Shown: positions 16,086-25,305 of the stretch, piece after piece
How the letters are laid out: every line of letters starts with the position of its first letter
Position numbering within the stretch: the first letter of the stretch is position 1
Source of the DNA: Spirochaetia bacterium
Lineage (GTDB): Bacteria > Spirochaetota > Spirochaetia > Treponematales > Treponemataceae
Direction: 5' to 3'
Length of the DNA stretch: 36,229 bases
Assembly: GCA_022773305.1 (NCBI GenBank)
Contig: JALFAW010000046.1
Location: forward strand, 1-36,229
Made by a program: the position numbers and the translations under genes
The notes under the pieces: model-generated
What the model saw: the letters and a program-made list of their open reading frames with translations, nothing else
Databases searched by the model: none
Told to the model about the DNA's origin: nothing

Positions 16086-17300
16086 ATGTCTATCTTATCT
16101 AACAATCACTATCTTTTTACTTCTGAATCTGTTGGTGAAGGTCACCCAGATAAACTTTGCGATCAGGTTTCTGATGCCGTTCTTGATTACTGCATTTCTT
16201 TAGACCCAGATGTTCACGTTGCCTGCGAAACTTTTTCTACTACAAACTTTTTGCTTGTAGGCGGTGAAATTGGTTTTCAGAATATTACTGTTGATGATGA
16301 ATTCCTGCAGAAATTTAATGCCGATATCGAAAAAATTGCACGTCAGGTTGCTTTGGATATTGGCTATAATTCAAACGAAGTTGGACTGGACGGTGCAAAT
16401 TGTGTTTTTGAAAACAGACTTCATCCTCAATCAAAAGATATAAATCAGGGCGTTGTGGGTAAAGGTCTTGATAAATATGAAGGTCAGCAGGGAGCTGGAG
16501 ATCAGGGAATGATGTTCGGTTTTGCTTGTAATGAAACACCAACTCTCATGCCTGCTCCAGTTTATTATTCTCATTTGCTTTTGCACAAAGCTCATCAGTT
16601 ACGCCACGACGGAGAAATCAAATGGTTACGTCCTGATGCAAAATCTCAAGTAACAGTAGAATATGATGAAAATCACAAACCTGTTAGAATTGCTGCAGTT
16701 GTACTTTCTCATCAACATGATGACAATATAACTCACGAGGAAATAGAAAATACTATCATCAATCAGGTGATTAAGCCAGTTCTTGAACCAACAGGACTTC
16801 TTGATGAAAATACAAAATATTATATCAATCCAACTGGAAGATTTGTAACTGGTGGTCCAGACGGTGACTCAGGCTTAACTGGACGAAAAATCATTGTTGA
16901 CACTTACGGCGGAATGGGACGTCATGGTGGTGGTGCTTTTTCTGGAAAAGACCCTTCAAAAGTGGATCGTTCGGCTGCTTATATGGCTCGTTATATTGCA
17001 AAAAACATTGTAGCGGCAGACTTGGCTGACAGGGCGGAAGTTGAACTTGCTTATGCAATTGGTGTTCCTTATCCTGTTTCAATTCTCGTGGAAACTTTTG
17101 GAACTGAAAAAGTGGAACGAAGCAAAATTGAAGCTGCTGTAGAAAAAGTTTTTGACTGCACTCCAGCTGGAATTGTAAAAACTTTGCAATTGAAACAACC
17201 GATTTATAGAAAAACTGCAAGTTATGGTCATTTTGGTCGTGAAGGCTTCCCTTGGGAAAAAACAGATAAAGTGGAAGCATTAAAAGCTGAAATCAACTAA
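16086..17300 (+). CDS. metK: S-adenosylmethionine synthetase
   Basis: MetK makes S-adenosylmethionine from methionine and ATP in the cytoplasm. The 404-residue protein is slightly longer than the 384 residues of E. coli. It has the conserved [13 protein letters not shown] near the N terminus (GHPDK 19-23), the nucleotide-binding [10 protein letters not shown] at 136-145, and the P-loop-like [17 protein letters not shown] at 281-297. Key Lys, Asp and His residues in these motifs are all present. TAGGAG stands before the ATG. The nth gene follows by 1 bp, so the two share a message; the pairing is probably just operon convenience. Confidence is very high. Confidence 0.97.
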   Translation: MSILSNNHYLFTSESVGEGHPDKLCDQVSDAVLDYCISLDPDVHVACETFSTTNFLLVGGEIGFQNITVDDEFLQKFNADIEKIARQVALDIGYNSNEVGLDGANCVFENRLHPQSKDINQGVVGKGLDKYEGQQGAGDQGMMFGFACNETPTLMPAPVYYSHLLLHKAHQLRHDGEIKWLRPDAKSQVTVEYDENHKPVRIAAVVLSHQHDDNITHEEIENTIINQVIKPVLEPTGLLDENTKYYINPTGRFVTGGPDGDSGLTGRKIIVDTYGGMGRHGGGAFSGKDPSKVDRSAAYMARYIAKNIVAADLADRAEVELAYAIGVPYPVSILVETFGTEKVERSKIEAAVEKVFDCTPAGIVKTLQLKQPIYRKTASYGHFGREGFPWEKTDKVEALKAEIN

Positions 17301-17301
17301 A

Positions 17302-17940
17302 TTGAATCTTCTTTCTGCTGATGAAATGAAAATTGTTTTTTCTCGATGGCAAGCGCAAAATCCATCGCCAGCATCTGAATTGGATTATGTTAATCCTTTT
17401 ACGCTGCTGGTGGCGGTTGTACTTAGTGCTCAAGCAACTGACAAAAGTGTAAATCTTGCAACAAAAGATTTGTTTGCAGTGGCTGACACGCCAGAAAAAA
17501 TGCTTGCACTTGGAGAAGAAAAACTTATTTCTTACATTAAGACAATTGGACTTTATAAAAATAAAGCAAAACACGTTTTGGGACTTTCGGCAAAATTGAT
17601 TTCTGATTTTGGAGGAAAAATTCCAGATAATCGTGAAGATTTAATGAAACTTCCTGGTGTTGGAAGAAAAACGGCGAATGTTGTTTTAAACGTAATTTTC
17701 CATCAACCTACAATGCCAGTAGATACTCACCTTCTGCGCATTTGTCCAAAAATTGGTTTAGCTCAAGGCAAAACTCCCGAACAGATTGAAAAATCACTTT
17801 TGGAACGTATTCCAGTTGAATTTATGCAAAATGCACATCACTGGATTTTACTTCACGGAAGATATGTTTGCACAGCAAGAAATCCACATTGTCAGGACTG
17901 TTTGATTTGCGATATTTGTAAGAAAAATGAGGAATTTTAA
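17302..17940 (+). CDS. nth: Endonuclease III (DNA glycosylase/AP lyase)
   Basis: Nth removes oxidised pyrimidines from DNA and cuts the abasic site, starting base-excision repair. The 212-residue protein has the family length and parts. The helix-hairpin-helix LPGVGRKTANVV carries catalytic Lys123; VDTH provides the catalytic Asp141; and the iron-sulfur loop has four Cys at 190, 197, 200 and 206, with the exact C-x6-C-x2-C-x5-C spacing. The TTG at 17302, one base after the metK stop, gives an N terminus aligning with E. coli Nth. An ATG at 17326 is the alternative but has no ribosome site. Where many homologues have Arg-x-Gly after VDTH, this one has RICPKIG. Confidence 0.95.
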   Translation: MNLLSADEMKIVFSRWQAQNPSPASELDYVNPFTLLVAVVLSAQATDKSVNLATKDLFAVADTPEKMLALGEEKLISYIKTIGLYKNKAKHVLGLSAKLISDFGGKIPDNREDLMKLPGVGRKTANVVLNVIFHQPTMPVDTHLLRICPKIGLAQGKTPEQIEKSLLERIPVEFMQNAHHWILLHGRYVCTARNPHCQDCLICDICKKNEEF

Positions 17941-18003
17941 TCAAATGGCTGAATTTGCACGTTTGATTTACAAAATTAATAGGTTAGATTTCGAGTTTTT
18001 CAG

Positions 18004-18105
18004 ATTTTAAACCGTTGCAAGGATTGTAATAACTGGCGTAGCAAGTTCCAAGGCATAAGAAGCATAGCGAAGGAATGAAGACACTTTGACGCCAGACCCC
18101 TGAAA
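18004..18105 (-). repeat. Diverged modular repeat between nth and the MscS gene
   Basis: On the minus strand the blocks run in the same order as in the copy at 33816: TTTCAGGGG, TCTGGCGTCAAAG, TTCATTCCTTCGCTATGCTT, TGGAACTTGCTACGCCAG, and ATTACAATCCTTGCAACGG, then TTTAAA. Point differences are spread through it, so it is an older copy. It fills most of the 200-bp gap. The MscS ribosome site (GGAGG) lies just beyond. Confidence 0.75.
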
Positions 18106-18140
18106 TACATACGATTTAACCTTTTTTGGAGGAAATTATT

Positions 18141-19013
18141 ATGGAAGAAAAAATGTCTGAAATTTCGGATGCGGCAATTTCTGCGGCAGAGGAAACAATC
18201 ATCACACAAACTTCAACTTTTATTCATTGGGTGAAAAGTCTTTTGACTTGGGAAAATCTTTTTAAAGTGATTGGTGCGGTCATAATTTTGCTTGCAATGT
18301 GGATTGTTTATAAAATTATTCTGCGTAGCATAAAAAAAGTTCCTCTGGAGAAAACAAATGAACATAAACAGCAGATTGCAGTTAAGTTCGTAAAATACAT
18401 TTTTTATATCTGCGTTGTAGTTTATGTTTTAGGACTTTTTGGCGTAAAACTTAGTGCTATTTGGGGCGCTGCTGGAATTGCCGGTGTTGCCATTGGTTTT
18501 GCAGCACAAACTTCGGTGAGCAATGTAATAAGCGGTCTTTTTGTACTAACGGAACGCTCGCTTAAAGTTGGTGACACAATCATCGTGAATGGAATAACTG
18601 GCGTTGTTGATACAATTTCACTTTTATCTGTAAGAGTGCATACTTTTGACAATCAAATGGTGCGCATTCCGAACTCTACAATCATAAATTCAAACCTCAC
18701 GAACAATTCATATCATGACAAAAGAAGAATTACACTTGGAGTTTCAATCAGTTATGATGCTGATATGAAAACTGCACTTGAAGTTCTTGGAAAAGCACCT
18801 GCCCTTTGTCCCACAGTTTTGGAAGAACCAGCTCCTGCAGTTTGGTTTGACGGTTTTGGGGAGAGCGGAATTGATATGACAGTTGCAGCATGGTTTAAAC
18901 CTGAAAACTTTTTACAGACAAAAAATGATTTGTTTATAGCGATTAAAAAAGTTTTGGACGAAGCGCAAATTGAAATTCCATATAATCAGCTCGATGTAAA
19001 GATGAAACAGTAA
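18141..19013 (+). CDS. MscS-family small-conductance mechanosensitive channel
   Basis: A 290-residue inner-membrane channel that opens under membrane tension to release solutes during hypo-osmotic shock. An N-terminal amphipathic region precedes three helices. The third, pore-lining helix matches the family (LSAIWGAAGIAGVAIGFAAQ with its Gly/Ala packing), followed by SVSNVISGLFVLTERSLKVGD and the beta domain VRIPNSTIINSNLTN. Length is close to E. coli MscS (286). The start is the ATG at 18141, with GGAGG 10 nt upstream; the in-frame TTG at 18126 abuts that site and is not the start. Three in-frame stop codons in a row end the gene (19011-19019). Confidence 0.94.
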   Translation: MEEKMSEISDAAISAAEETIITQTSTFIHWVKSLLTWENLFKVIGAVIILLAMWIVYKIILRSIKKVPLEKTNEHKQQIAVKFVKYIFYICVVVYVLGLFGVKLSAIWGAAGIAGVAIGFAAQTSVSNVISGLFVLTERSLKVGDTIIVNGITGVVDTISLLSVRVHTFDNQMVRIPNSTIINSNLTNNSYHDKRRITLGVSISYDADMKTALEVLGKAPALCPTVLEEPAPAVWFDGFGESGIDMTVAAWFKPENFLQTKNDLFIAIKKVLDEAQIEIPYNQLDVKMKQ

Positions 19014-19019
19014 TAGTAA

Positions 19020-19232
19020 GGTCTGTCCCTGCATGTTCCTAACCCATTTGACAATTGTCCACCATATCACCCTAGAGCTTTATATCCATCAAATAATAAT
19101 TGTGGTGTGGAGAATGGTACTTCCATGGCTGTTAACGGACCAACAGCAACAGCAGGCGTTGGAAAAAATTGAAAAATTTCTATATAACAAATTACACTAA
19201 ATTTGAATTAATAGTTGGGAGGTCTGTCCCCC
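19020..19232 (+). repeat. Two GGTCTGTCCC direct repeats flanking a 190-bp segment
   Basis: Copies at 19020-19029 and 19221-19232 bracket an AT-rich segment containing an orphan coding remnant. The left copy touches the end of the MscS gene; the right one lies 14 bp before the HD-protein start codon. No terminator or -10 element is clear in the gap. Confidence 0.7.
19030..19172 (+). pseudogene. Possible C-terminal remnant of an unidentified gene
   Basis: Between the two repeats a frame without a good start encodes PNPFDNCPPYHPRALYPSN, then NCGVENGTSMAVNGPTAT and AGVGKN before TGA at 19170-19172. The composition (two Cys, aromatic and Pro residues, no lysine-rich noise) looks like real protein, not random AT-rich translation. 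No family was recognised. It is probably a decayed gene end carried with or left by repeat insertion. Confidence 0.35.
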
Positions 19233-19245
19233 TTTTAATAAAATT

Positions 19246-20478
19246 ATGGAAGAAATTGTGAATTATTTTGCAAACATGGATTGGGAATTTATGAAATCCC
19301 GATATGATATTACAGATTCGAGTCGCCATTTTTCTGTTTCGGAATATCATGATATCTTGTGTCCGCCATCTGAAAAACCTGACTTTTTACAAAAATATCT
19401 GGAACTGCCAGTTTTGAAACGTCTTGACGGAATCAGTTTGCTATGCGGCACTGACTGGACAAAACTTTATAACAACCGCGTAAAATATTCACGACTCGAC
19501 CACAGCATTGGTGTTGCATTAATAGTGTGGCATTTTACAAAAGATAAGGCACAAACAATAGCAGGACTTTTGCACGATATTTCAACTCCTGTTTTCAGCC
19601 ATGTTGGTGATTTTCGCAATGGAGACGCACTGACACAAGAATCAACTGAAGCACAAACATCACAGATTATCAAACATGATAAACAACTCCAGAAACTTTT
19701 ACACGAAGATGAACTTTCAACAGAACTTGTAGACGATTATCACAAATATCCAATTGCAGATAATGAAATTCCTTGTTTGAGTGCGGATCGTCTTGAATAT
19801 ATGTTTCCTTCCGGAGCTTCTCTGGACGGCAGTTGGACTTTCGACGAAATCAAAAAATGCTATGAAAACATTTGTATTTTACAAAATGAAAATGGCTTAC
19901 CAGAATTAGGTTTTTCAGACGTAAAAATCGCTGAACTTTACTGCGAAAAATTTTGTTGCATTGGACACATTCTTCAGTTAAATGAAAACAAACTAACACT
20001 ACAACTACTCGGTGAAATTATGAATTTGGGCGTGAAACTCAATGTTTTGCAAGAAAAGGATTTTATGACGCTATCAGAAAAACAAGTAATCCAAAAAATT
20101 GAAAACTGGATTTCCACTAACAAATTTGCACTAAACTTTGAAAATGAACATTCAAAAAGTGACATTTCTGACAATTTATCAACACGCTTTGCGAATTATT
20201 ATTTGACTTTCAAAAATATGAAAAAAATATATCACAGCGAAAAAAAATTACCAGAAAATCAGTATTATTCAGTCAGTTTAAAAGTCAAACAACGTTTTAT
20301 AAATCCTCTTGTAAAAATCCCTGAATGTAGTTTTTCTCCACAAAAAAATCTTCTACCCTCAAAAAGTTTTTCAAAAACAGTTCGTTTAAGTGAAATTTCA
20401 AAACTTTCTTCCAAACTTATCAAAGATTTCAAAAATTTCTCTGACACAACGTTCGGCAGTGTAAAATTATTTTTTTAG
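19246..20478 (+). CDS. HD-domain phosphohydrolase-like protein
   Basis: A 410-residue cytoplasmic protein. The HD superfamily metal-binding set is present near the N terminus: YSRLDHSIGVALI (His86), then AGLLHDISTPVFSHVGDF (His110-Asp111, His119), with a later CLSADRLEYMF (Asp). This arrangement resembles HD domains of deoxynucleoside triphosphohydrolases and their relatives, so a nucleotide or phosphoester substrate is plausible but not shown. Residues 210-410 are helical then Ser/Lys/Phe-rich, with no motif I recognise. The ATG follows a GGTCTGTCCCCC repeat and has no clear Shine-Dalgarno, so the repeat may have displaced the original upstream region. Confidence 0.82.
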   Translation: MEEIVNYFANMDWEFMKSRYDITDSSRHFSVSEYHDILCPPSEKPDFLQKYLELPVLKRLDGISLLCGTDWTKLYNNRVKYSRLDHSIGVALIVWHFTKDKAQTIAGLLHDISTPVFSHVGDFRNGDALTQESTEAQTSQIIKHDKQLQKLLHEDELSTELVDDYHKYPIADNEIPCLSADRLEYMFPSGASLDGSWTFDEIKKCYENICILQNENGLPELGFSDVKIAELYCEKFCCIGHILQLNENKLTLQLLGEIMNLGVKLNVLQEKDFMTLSEKQVIQKIENWISTNKFALNFENEHSKSDISDNLSTRFANYYLTFKNMKKIYHSEKKLPENQYYSVSLKVKQRFINPLVKIPECSFSPQKNLLPSKSFSKTVRLSEISKLSSKLIKDFKNFSDTTFGSVKLFF

Positions 20479-20489
20479 ATTTTTTTTAT

Positions 20490-20610
20490 GTGGGTGTTCC
20501 CGCCTTTGGCGGTCGCTACGTTCCAGGTTCCGCTATCGCTCCAGCCGCTTCCTTCGCTCCGCTCAGTCCAGTGGCCGGCTTCGCCGCCTTTCACATCGCT
20601 AACACAATTT
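20490..20610. repeat. GC-rich hairpin-rich repeat in the convergent gap
   Basis: Located between the convergent HD-protein and transglycosylase genes. It contains self-complementary pieces (CCGCCTTTGGCGG, CCGGCTTCGCCG) and family blocks such as TTCCTTCGCTCCGCTCAGTC and GGTTCCGCTATCGCTCCAG. It is much more GC-rich than its surroundings. The stable hairpins could also work as a bidirectional terminator, as no ordinary one is seen. Confidence 0.6.
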
Positions 20611-20632
20611 TCCCATCACATAATCAATTTTT

Positions 20633-22888
20633 TCACTTTAGTAATTGTTTTACTGTTTGTGAAAAGTTTTGTGGATTTTCTAAAAAGTCGTACATTGTAG
20701 CTGCAGAAACTAGTTTACGTCCATATTCTCGAGTTTCAGTGTAAGGAAGCGTTTCTAAAAACAAATCCATTGGAAGTTTGCTTTTTGTTCCAAACTCTGT
20801 AAGAGAACTTTTCAGCCATCGACGCACTCTTGTAATTCCAGCATTATATGAGAAAAAAGCTTGTAATAATGAATTATCACATCTATGCAACAGCTCAGCA
20901 AGATAATAAGTTCCTATATGAAGATTAGTTTCCACGTCCACCAAAGAATAATCTGTAAGTTTCAATTTCCTTGCAACATCGCTTGCTGTAAACTCCATAA
21001 GTTGCGTAAGTCCCACTGCTCCAACCGCACTTTTGATATTTGGATCAAAAAAACTTTCACTTCGCACAAGAGCATACATAATGTTTGGCGAAATCATATA
21101 TTCAGTGGCATATTTTTCTATTTCATCATTATAACACTGTGGAAAAACAAGTTTCATATCTGTTTGTGTAAGAGTTTCTGTGGAATAATTATAGTTTTTC
21201 GAAGCAATTCGTAAACTTTGTGTGTAAAAACTATTTGTATAATCAGTTTTCCCGCAATTGTGCAAGAACTCTGCTATAAAAAAATTCGTTTCTTCTGATA
21301 AATCAGGAAAATAAGTTTTCCATTCTTCATAAATCAAATCTGGAAATCCAAAACTAACATAGCCTTCCATCAATAAGTCAGCCATTTGTTCATTTAGTTT
21401 CGTCATATCAGAAATTTTTTTGTTCCTCTGTTCTTTTGACATAACTGGACAAAATAAAACTTCTTGTAACTGTTTTTCATCAAAATTCAATTGATACGCA
21501 GAAAGAATTTTATAATAAAGAGCACTTCCAGATTGAATTGCACGTAAAAATGCTTCATTAATTTGCTGTTCATTAGCAATTGTTATTTTTTCTTGTGCAA
21601 GTCTTGCAAAAATATAAGCATATTTGGCAACTGTTTCATCTGTTGCATAACCATCTATTTTTTTGTAAACACTTTGGAATCCTTTCCACCGTGCAGACGA
21701 TATCAAAGTTACCGAAAGCTTATCAAAAAAATCATCAAAATATTCTGCATCATGGAACAATTTTGCATAATCATGAATATTTGTAATCAAAAAATCTAAT
21801 TGATAATCAAGCATTGTGTCTAAAAGATACCAAAGAGCATTGTCTTTTTTTTTGTCAGAATCAGCTTTTTCCATAGCATTTTCAAAACATTTTTTTGATT
21901 CCGAAAAGTAAGTTCCTATTTTTTCAAAACATCTTCCTGCATAAAACCAAAAATAAAATTCCATAGGTGTATTACTAAAATATTCCGCAAGAATGATAAA
22001 ATCTTGTGCATTCTGCAAATAATTGGCACTGCCATACAAACAAGCTTTACCCAAATCAGAAGCAAGCTGTTCACAGGGCTGTAAATCCCCATTTTTTAAA
22101 AGATTAATAACTGTTTGAACATGCGAAAAAGCATAAGTATAATTGCGTTTATATAACTCTATCCTAAAATTCATGATAAAAGGATTTATTAATTCTTTTT
22201 GATTTTGAAAATCAGACAATTCTTGTTCAACTTTGTCTTGGAATTCCAAAAAACCATTAAATTCAAGAGAATTGTCTGTCTTTTCATTCTTTTGTAAATT
22301 TTGTTCATCTTTATTCAGAGACACATTTTCAAAATCTGGATGATTATAAATATCTCGATAAAACTGATAATGCTCTTTGGAAATACTTCTTTTTGTAAAC
22401 CAATCAAAAACTTCACTTTCATAAGAATTGACATTCAATTTTTCCAAAGCAGTCAATCGAATTCTGATTAATTCGTTATCATCATTTTGCAAATCCAAAT
22501 TATCTGTGAATTCATAAATTAAAGAATTTTCTTCATATCTATAAAAAACTCTAGCAGCTATTAGTAAACTTTCTTTATCCTCAGGAAACAGTTGTACCAA
22601 CTTTACAGCATTTTTTATTTGTTCTTGAACAGTTCCAATTTGACTAAGTTTTTGTGCACTTTTCTTGGAAAAAATTTTATCACCTTTTTTTATGCATCGG
22701 TTCAGTTTTGTTTGTGCTTCTTTAATATTATTTCCATCATTTTTCTCAAGCAATTTCAAAGCCAAATAATAATCAGCATTTGCTCCAAACTTCTTGACAT
22801 TTTCATTTTGTGCATTACAGCCAAAAGTTTGAAACATAAAACAAAATGCTATAGAAAATACAAAAGTTCTGATTATCTTTGATTTCAA
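20633..22888 (-). CDS. Lytic murein transglycosylase, lipoprotein, with TPR-like N-terminal superhelix
   Basis: It cleaves the glycan strand of peptidoglycan, forming 1,6-anhydro ends. The 751-residue precursor has a lipoprotein signal (MKSKIIRTFVFSIAFCF up to Cys24). A long all-helical part (about 30-570) resembles the doughnut-like superhelix of Slt70. The catalytic GEWL-type domain follows: ALVRSESFFDPNIKSAVGAVGL with catalytic Glu611, GLTQLM, YYLAELLHR and AFFSYNAG. The start is TTG (22888-22886) with AAGGA 7 nt upstream. The gene lies 31 bp after the LysM membrane protein and is likely co-transcribed with it, linking both to cell-wall turnover. Confidence 0.92.
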   Translation of the reverse strand: MKSKIIRTFVFSIAFCFMFQTFGCNAQNENVKKFGANADYYLALKLLEKNDGNNIKEAQTKLNRCIKKGDKIFSKKSAQKLSQIGTVQEQIKNAVKLVQLFPEDKESLLIAARVFYRYEENSLIYEFTDNLDLQNDDNELIRIRLTALEKLNVNSYESEVFDWFTKRSISKEHYQFYRDIYNHPDFENVSLNKDEQNLQKNEKTDNSLEFNGFLEFQDKVEQELSDFQNQKELINPFIMNFRIELYKRNYTYAFSHVQTVINLLKNGDLQPCEQLASDLGKACLYGSANYLQNAQDFIILAEYFSNTPMEFYFWFYAGRCFEKIGTYFSESKKCFENAMEKADSDKKKDNALWYLLDTMLDYQLDFLITNIHDYAKLFHDAEYFDDFFDKLSVTLISSARWKGFQSVYKKIDGYATDETVAKYAYIFARLAQEKITIANEQQINEAFLRAIQSGSALYYKILSAYQLNFDEKQLQEVLFCPVMSKEQRNKKISDMTKLNEQMADLLMEGYVSFGFPDLIYEEWKTYFPDLSEETNFFIAEFLHNCGKTDYTNSFYTQSLRIASKNYNYSTETLTQTDMKLVFPQCYNDEIEKYATEYMISPNIMYALVRSESFFDPNIKSAVGAVGLTQLMEFTASDVARKLKLTDYSLVDVETNLHIGTYYLAELLHRCDNSLLQAFFSYNAGITRVRRWLKSSLTEFGTKSKLPMDLFLETLPYTETREYGRKLVSAATMYDFLENPQNFSQTVKQLLK

Positions 22889-22919
22889 GACTAATTCCTT
22901 ATCAATCCTTTTTCTGAAA

Positions 22920-24728
22920 TTATTCCGCTGGAATTGTAATATACGTTCCAGAAATGATGTAATCTGGATCTTTTATATGATTAAATTTTGCAATATATTT
23001 GTATCTCCAAGGATTTTTATAGTAAGTATCTGCAATATCCCACAGAGTGTCACCCCATTTTATTTTGTAATCAATATCTTTTGGTTTTTCAGGTGTCACA
23101 GGAGGCTGCTCAGGCACAACTAATTCTGCCTGTTCAACAACAACTACTTCTTCTTCCTGAGCTGGTGGTGCTATAGGTTCAGGTTCTGGTTCTATTTCTT
23201 CATGTTTAGGTTCTTCTTCGACTTTTGTTTCAATTTCTTGAACTTCAACCAATGGAGCTGGTGGTTCTTCAGTTGTTATTTCAGTTGTTTCTTTCGGAGA
23301 ATTTCCTTTATGCAGCAGATTATATTTTGAAGGAACAATAAAAAGGATAAGTAAAGTTGCAATCACACAAATAATGGCGCAAATAATACAAATAATCACA
23401 GGTACTTTTGTTTTTTTCTTAATTTTTTCATCCTCTGTTGATTGTCCAAGTTCTGTTTCCTTGTCATACAAACCTGTAAAACTAAGAGGACCTTTTCCAG
23501 CAGATGAATCTGAATTTGAAACACTATTCTCTGCAAATGAATTATCATCTAAAGAAAAATCATCAAGAGAATTGTCATCCAATGAGTTTAAATCAAAAGG
23601 ACTGTCTTCTTCTTCAAAAGGATTTTCATCCAAATCATCCAGAAAATCAGAGTTTTCTTTCTCTTTTTCATCTGATATTGTTCCAAAATCATTATCAAAA
23701 TATTTTCCAGAATCATTATCATCTATAGTTGTTTCAAATTCATTTTCTAAATCACTCTTTTCAAGAGAATTTTCCGTATCAAAAAAATTTTCAGGCATTT
23801 CATCCATTTCATCAGACATTTGATTAAAATCTTTTGCAGCATTTTCTAAAATTTCTTTTGAATCATCGCCAGGAAAATCGAAATTTAACTCTTGAAGTTC
23901 TTCATCATCAGAAATTTCATCATTTCCATCATCCTGAATAGTAGAATTTAGTTCAACTGTATTTTCTTCAATAGTTTCATTTTCAGTTTTTGTTTCTTCC
24001 TGTGGTTCGATTACTTCCTGAATATCAACCTTTTCTTCAGATATTTCATTAAGTTCAATTTCCTGAACAACTTCAGTATTCTCATTTTTTTCTTTTGGAT
24101 TTTCATCTTCGATAACTTGAGTTACATCTGTTTCATCTGGCCAGAAAACTTTTTCATCAGTGTCTTCAGTATTATCATTTGGAATCACCACATCATCAAT
24201 TAATTCAAGTTTTTTTTGCTTGTTAATTTCGTCATCAGCAGCTGGAGTAAAAGCAATAATCGTGTTATTATCATGCTCTTCTTGATTTTCATTTTCACGT
24301 AATTTTTCAGCTTTCGCTAAAAATCCAAGTCTTCGAACCTTTGGCTTATCTTTAGAATCAGAAATCTTATATTCATCTGTTGTTAATCTTTCTTCAATAG
24401 TTCGAGAAACTAATGTAATTGTTGTTTTGCTTTGATTACCAGTTTCACAATCTTTTATTTTTGCAGAAAGTTTATTATTTTCATCAATAGCCACTGTAAA
24501 TGAAATATCAGGTTCGCCATTTGGATGGGCTACCAAATTTTTTATTTGAAGGGAATCAACATATTCTGCATCTTCCATAGAGCAGTTTTTTGAACGATAT
24601 AAATCCACCATTACTTTTGTTTGATTATTGTGAGCAGTCGTTAAATCCAACTGTTTTTCTGAATTAGAAAATTCTTCCAAAACTGGATAAAAGGAACCGT
24701 CTGCAAGTTTAATTCCAATAGTTCTCAT
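22920..24728 (-). CDS. Single-pass membrane protein: Hsp70 substrate-binding-like domain, acidic linker, transmembrane helix, LysM domain
   Basis: A 602-residue protein without a signal peptide. Residues 1-115 read like the beta-sandwich substrate-binding domain of DnaK: TIGIKLADGSFYPVL (compare SLGIETLGGVFTKLI), NNQTKVMVDLYRSKN (NQTxVEIxVxQGE), NGEPDISFTVAIDENNKL (RGxPQIEVTFDIDANGI) and KIKDCETGNQSKTTI (SAKDxxTGxxQxITI). No Hsp70 ATPase domain is present. Residues 115-440 are Asp/Glu/Asn-rich and probably disordered. A helix (about 443-465, VIICIICAIICVIATLLILF) crosses the membrane, then a Pro/Glu-rich tether leads to a C-terminal LysM domain (552-602, WGDTLWDIADTYYKNPWRY) that binds peptidoglycan. 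Topology would be N-in, LysM in the periplasm. It is first in an operon with the lytic transglycosylase. Confidence 0.85.
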   Translation of the reverse strand: MRTIGIKLADGSFYPVLEEFSNSEKQLDLTTAHNNQTKVMVDLYRSKNCSMEDAEYVDSLQIKNLVAHPNGEPDISFTVAIDENNKLSAKIKDCETGNQSKTTITLVSRTIEERLTTDEYKISDSKDKPKVRRLGFLAKAEKLRENENQEEHDNNTIIAFTPAADDEINKQKKLELIDDVVIPNDNTEDTDEKVFWPDETDVTQVIEDENPKEKNENTEVVQEIELNEISEEKVDIQEVIEPQEETKTENETIEENTVELNSTIQDDGNDEISDDEELQELNFDFPGDDSKEILENAAKDFNQMSDEMDEMPENFFDTENSLEKSDLENEFETTIDDNDSGKYFDNDFGTISDEKEKENSDFLDDLDENPFEEEDSPFDLNSLDDNSLDDFSLDDNSFAENSVSNSDSSAGKGPLSFTGLYDKETELGQSTEDEKIKKKTKVPVIICIICAIICVIATLLILFIVPSKYNLLHKGNSPKETTEITTEEPPAPLVEVQEIETKVEEEPKHEEIEPEPEPIAPPAQEEEVVVVEQAELVVPEQPPVTPEKPKDIDYKIKWGDTLWDIADTYYKNPWRYKYIAKFNHIKDPDYIISGTYITIPAE

Positions 24729-24784
24729 GTGATTCTCCCTTATTTTTTAGCTCAAAAAAGCCGAATCTTTTATTTCCTCTTATT

Positions 24785-24812
24785 TTAATATCGGAAATAT
24801 TTTTATTTTCAA
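24785..24812 (-). promoter_or_regulatory. Candidate promoter of the LysM-transglycosylase operon
   Basis: On the minus strand TTGAAA (24812-24807) and TATTAA (24790-24785) are 16 bp apart. They lie about 57 bp upstream of the LysM gene start, whose ribosome site is AGGGAG. The rest of the 148-bp gap after the GntR gene is AT-rich with no clear terminator. Confidence 0.45.
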
Positions 24813-24876
24813 TATAAGAAAAATACACATTTTAAATATCAAGATTCAAGAATAATTTTCTTTTACAAATCTTTTT

Positions 24877-25254
24877 TCAAATATCAATTTCCCACTGCTC
24901 TTCCAAACTTTTTATAAGATGTTCCTTTGAGATTCCATTTTTTTTAGCTTCGTGACAAATTTTTTTTGCCAAGTTAACTACTTTTTCTTCTATTTTTTCC
25001 TGAATCTCAGATTTTTTAAGTATATTTACAAAAGTGCCACTACCCGCAACAGTTTTGATAAATCCCTGCTTATCAAGTTCTTCCCATGCCATTTTGACAG
25101 GAATTACACTTATGCGAAGTTGATTTGAAATCTGGCGAATTGCAGGAAGCTTTTCGCCAGGTTTTAAAGTTCCGTTAATTATTTGAGAACTAATTTGAGT
25201 AACAATCTGAGAATAAATAGGAACTTCCGAAGAAGGATTAATCACTATATCCAT
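24877..25254 (-). CDS. GntR-family (YtrA subfamily) transcriptional repressor
   Basis: A 125-residue regulator with the short YtrA layout. A winged helix-turn-helix occupies residues 1-75 (PIYSQIVTQISSQIINGTLKPGEKLP, IRQISNQLRISVIPVKMAWEEL, and the wing GFIKTVAGSGTFV), followed by a short helical tail for dimerisation. YtrA-type repressors typically control the ABC transporter genes beside them and respond to envelope stress or antibiotics. Here it is the last gene after an ATPase and a permease gene, 51 bp from the permease, and the operon promoter carries a strong palindrome (26875-26903) that is its probable target. The signal is unknown. Confidence 0.92.
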   Translation of the reverse strand: MDIVINPSSEVPIYSQIVTQISSQIINGTLKPGEKLPAIRQISNQLRISVIPVKMAWEELDKQGFIKTVAGSGTFVNILKKSEIQEKIEEKVVNLAKKICHEAKKNGISKEHLIKSLEEQWEIDI

Positions 25255-25305
25255 TGATAATCAATAATTGAAAATCAAAATCATCAAAAGCTAATCTGAA
25301 AAAGA

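Noticed and set aside
20488-20744. Small plus-strand proteins in the convergent gap (70 and 84 codons)
   Set aside because: They are translations of the GC-rich hairpin repeat and of the antisense strand of the transglycosylase gene, in overlapping frames with no ribosome site.
23374-23823. 149-codon plus-strand ORF, very Ser-rich
   Set aside because: It is the antisense of the acidic Asp/Glu/Asn linker of the LysM protein; its Ser richness is the expected shadow.
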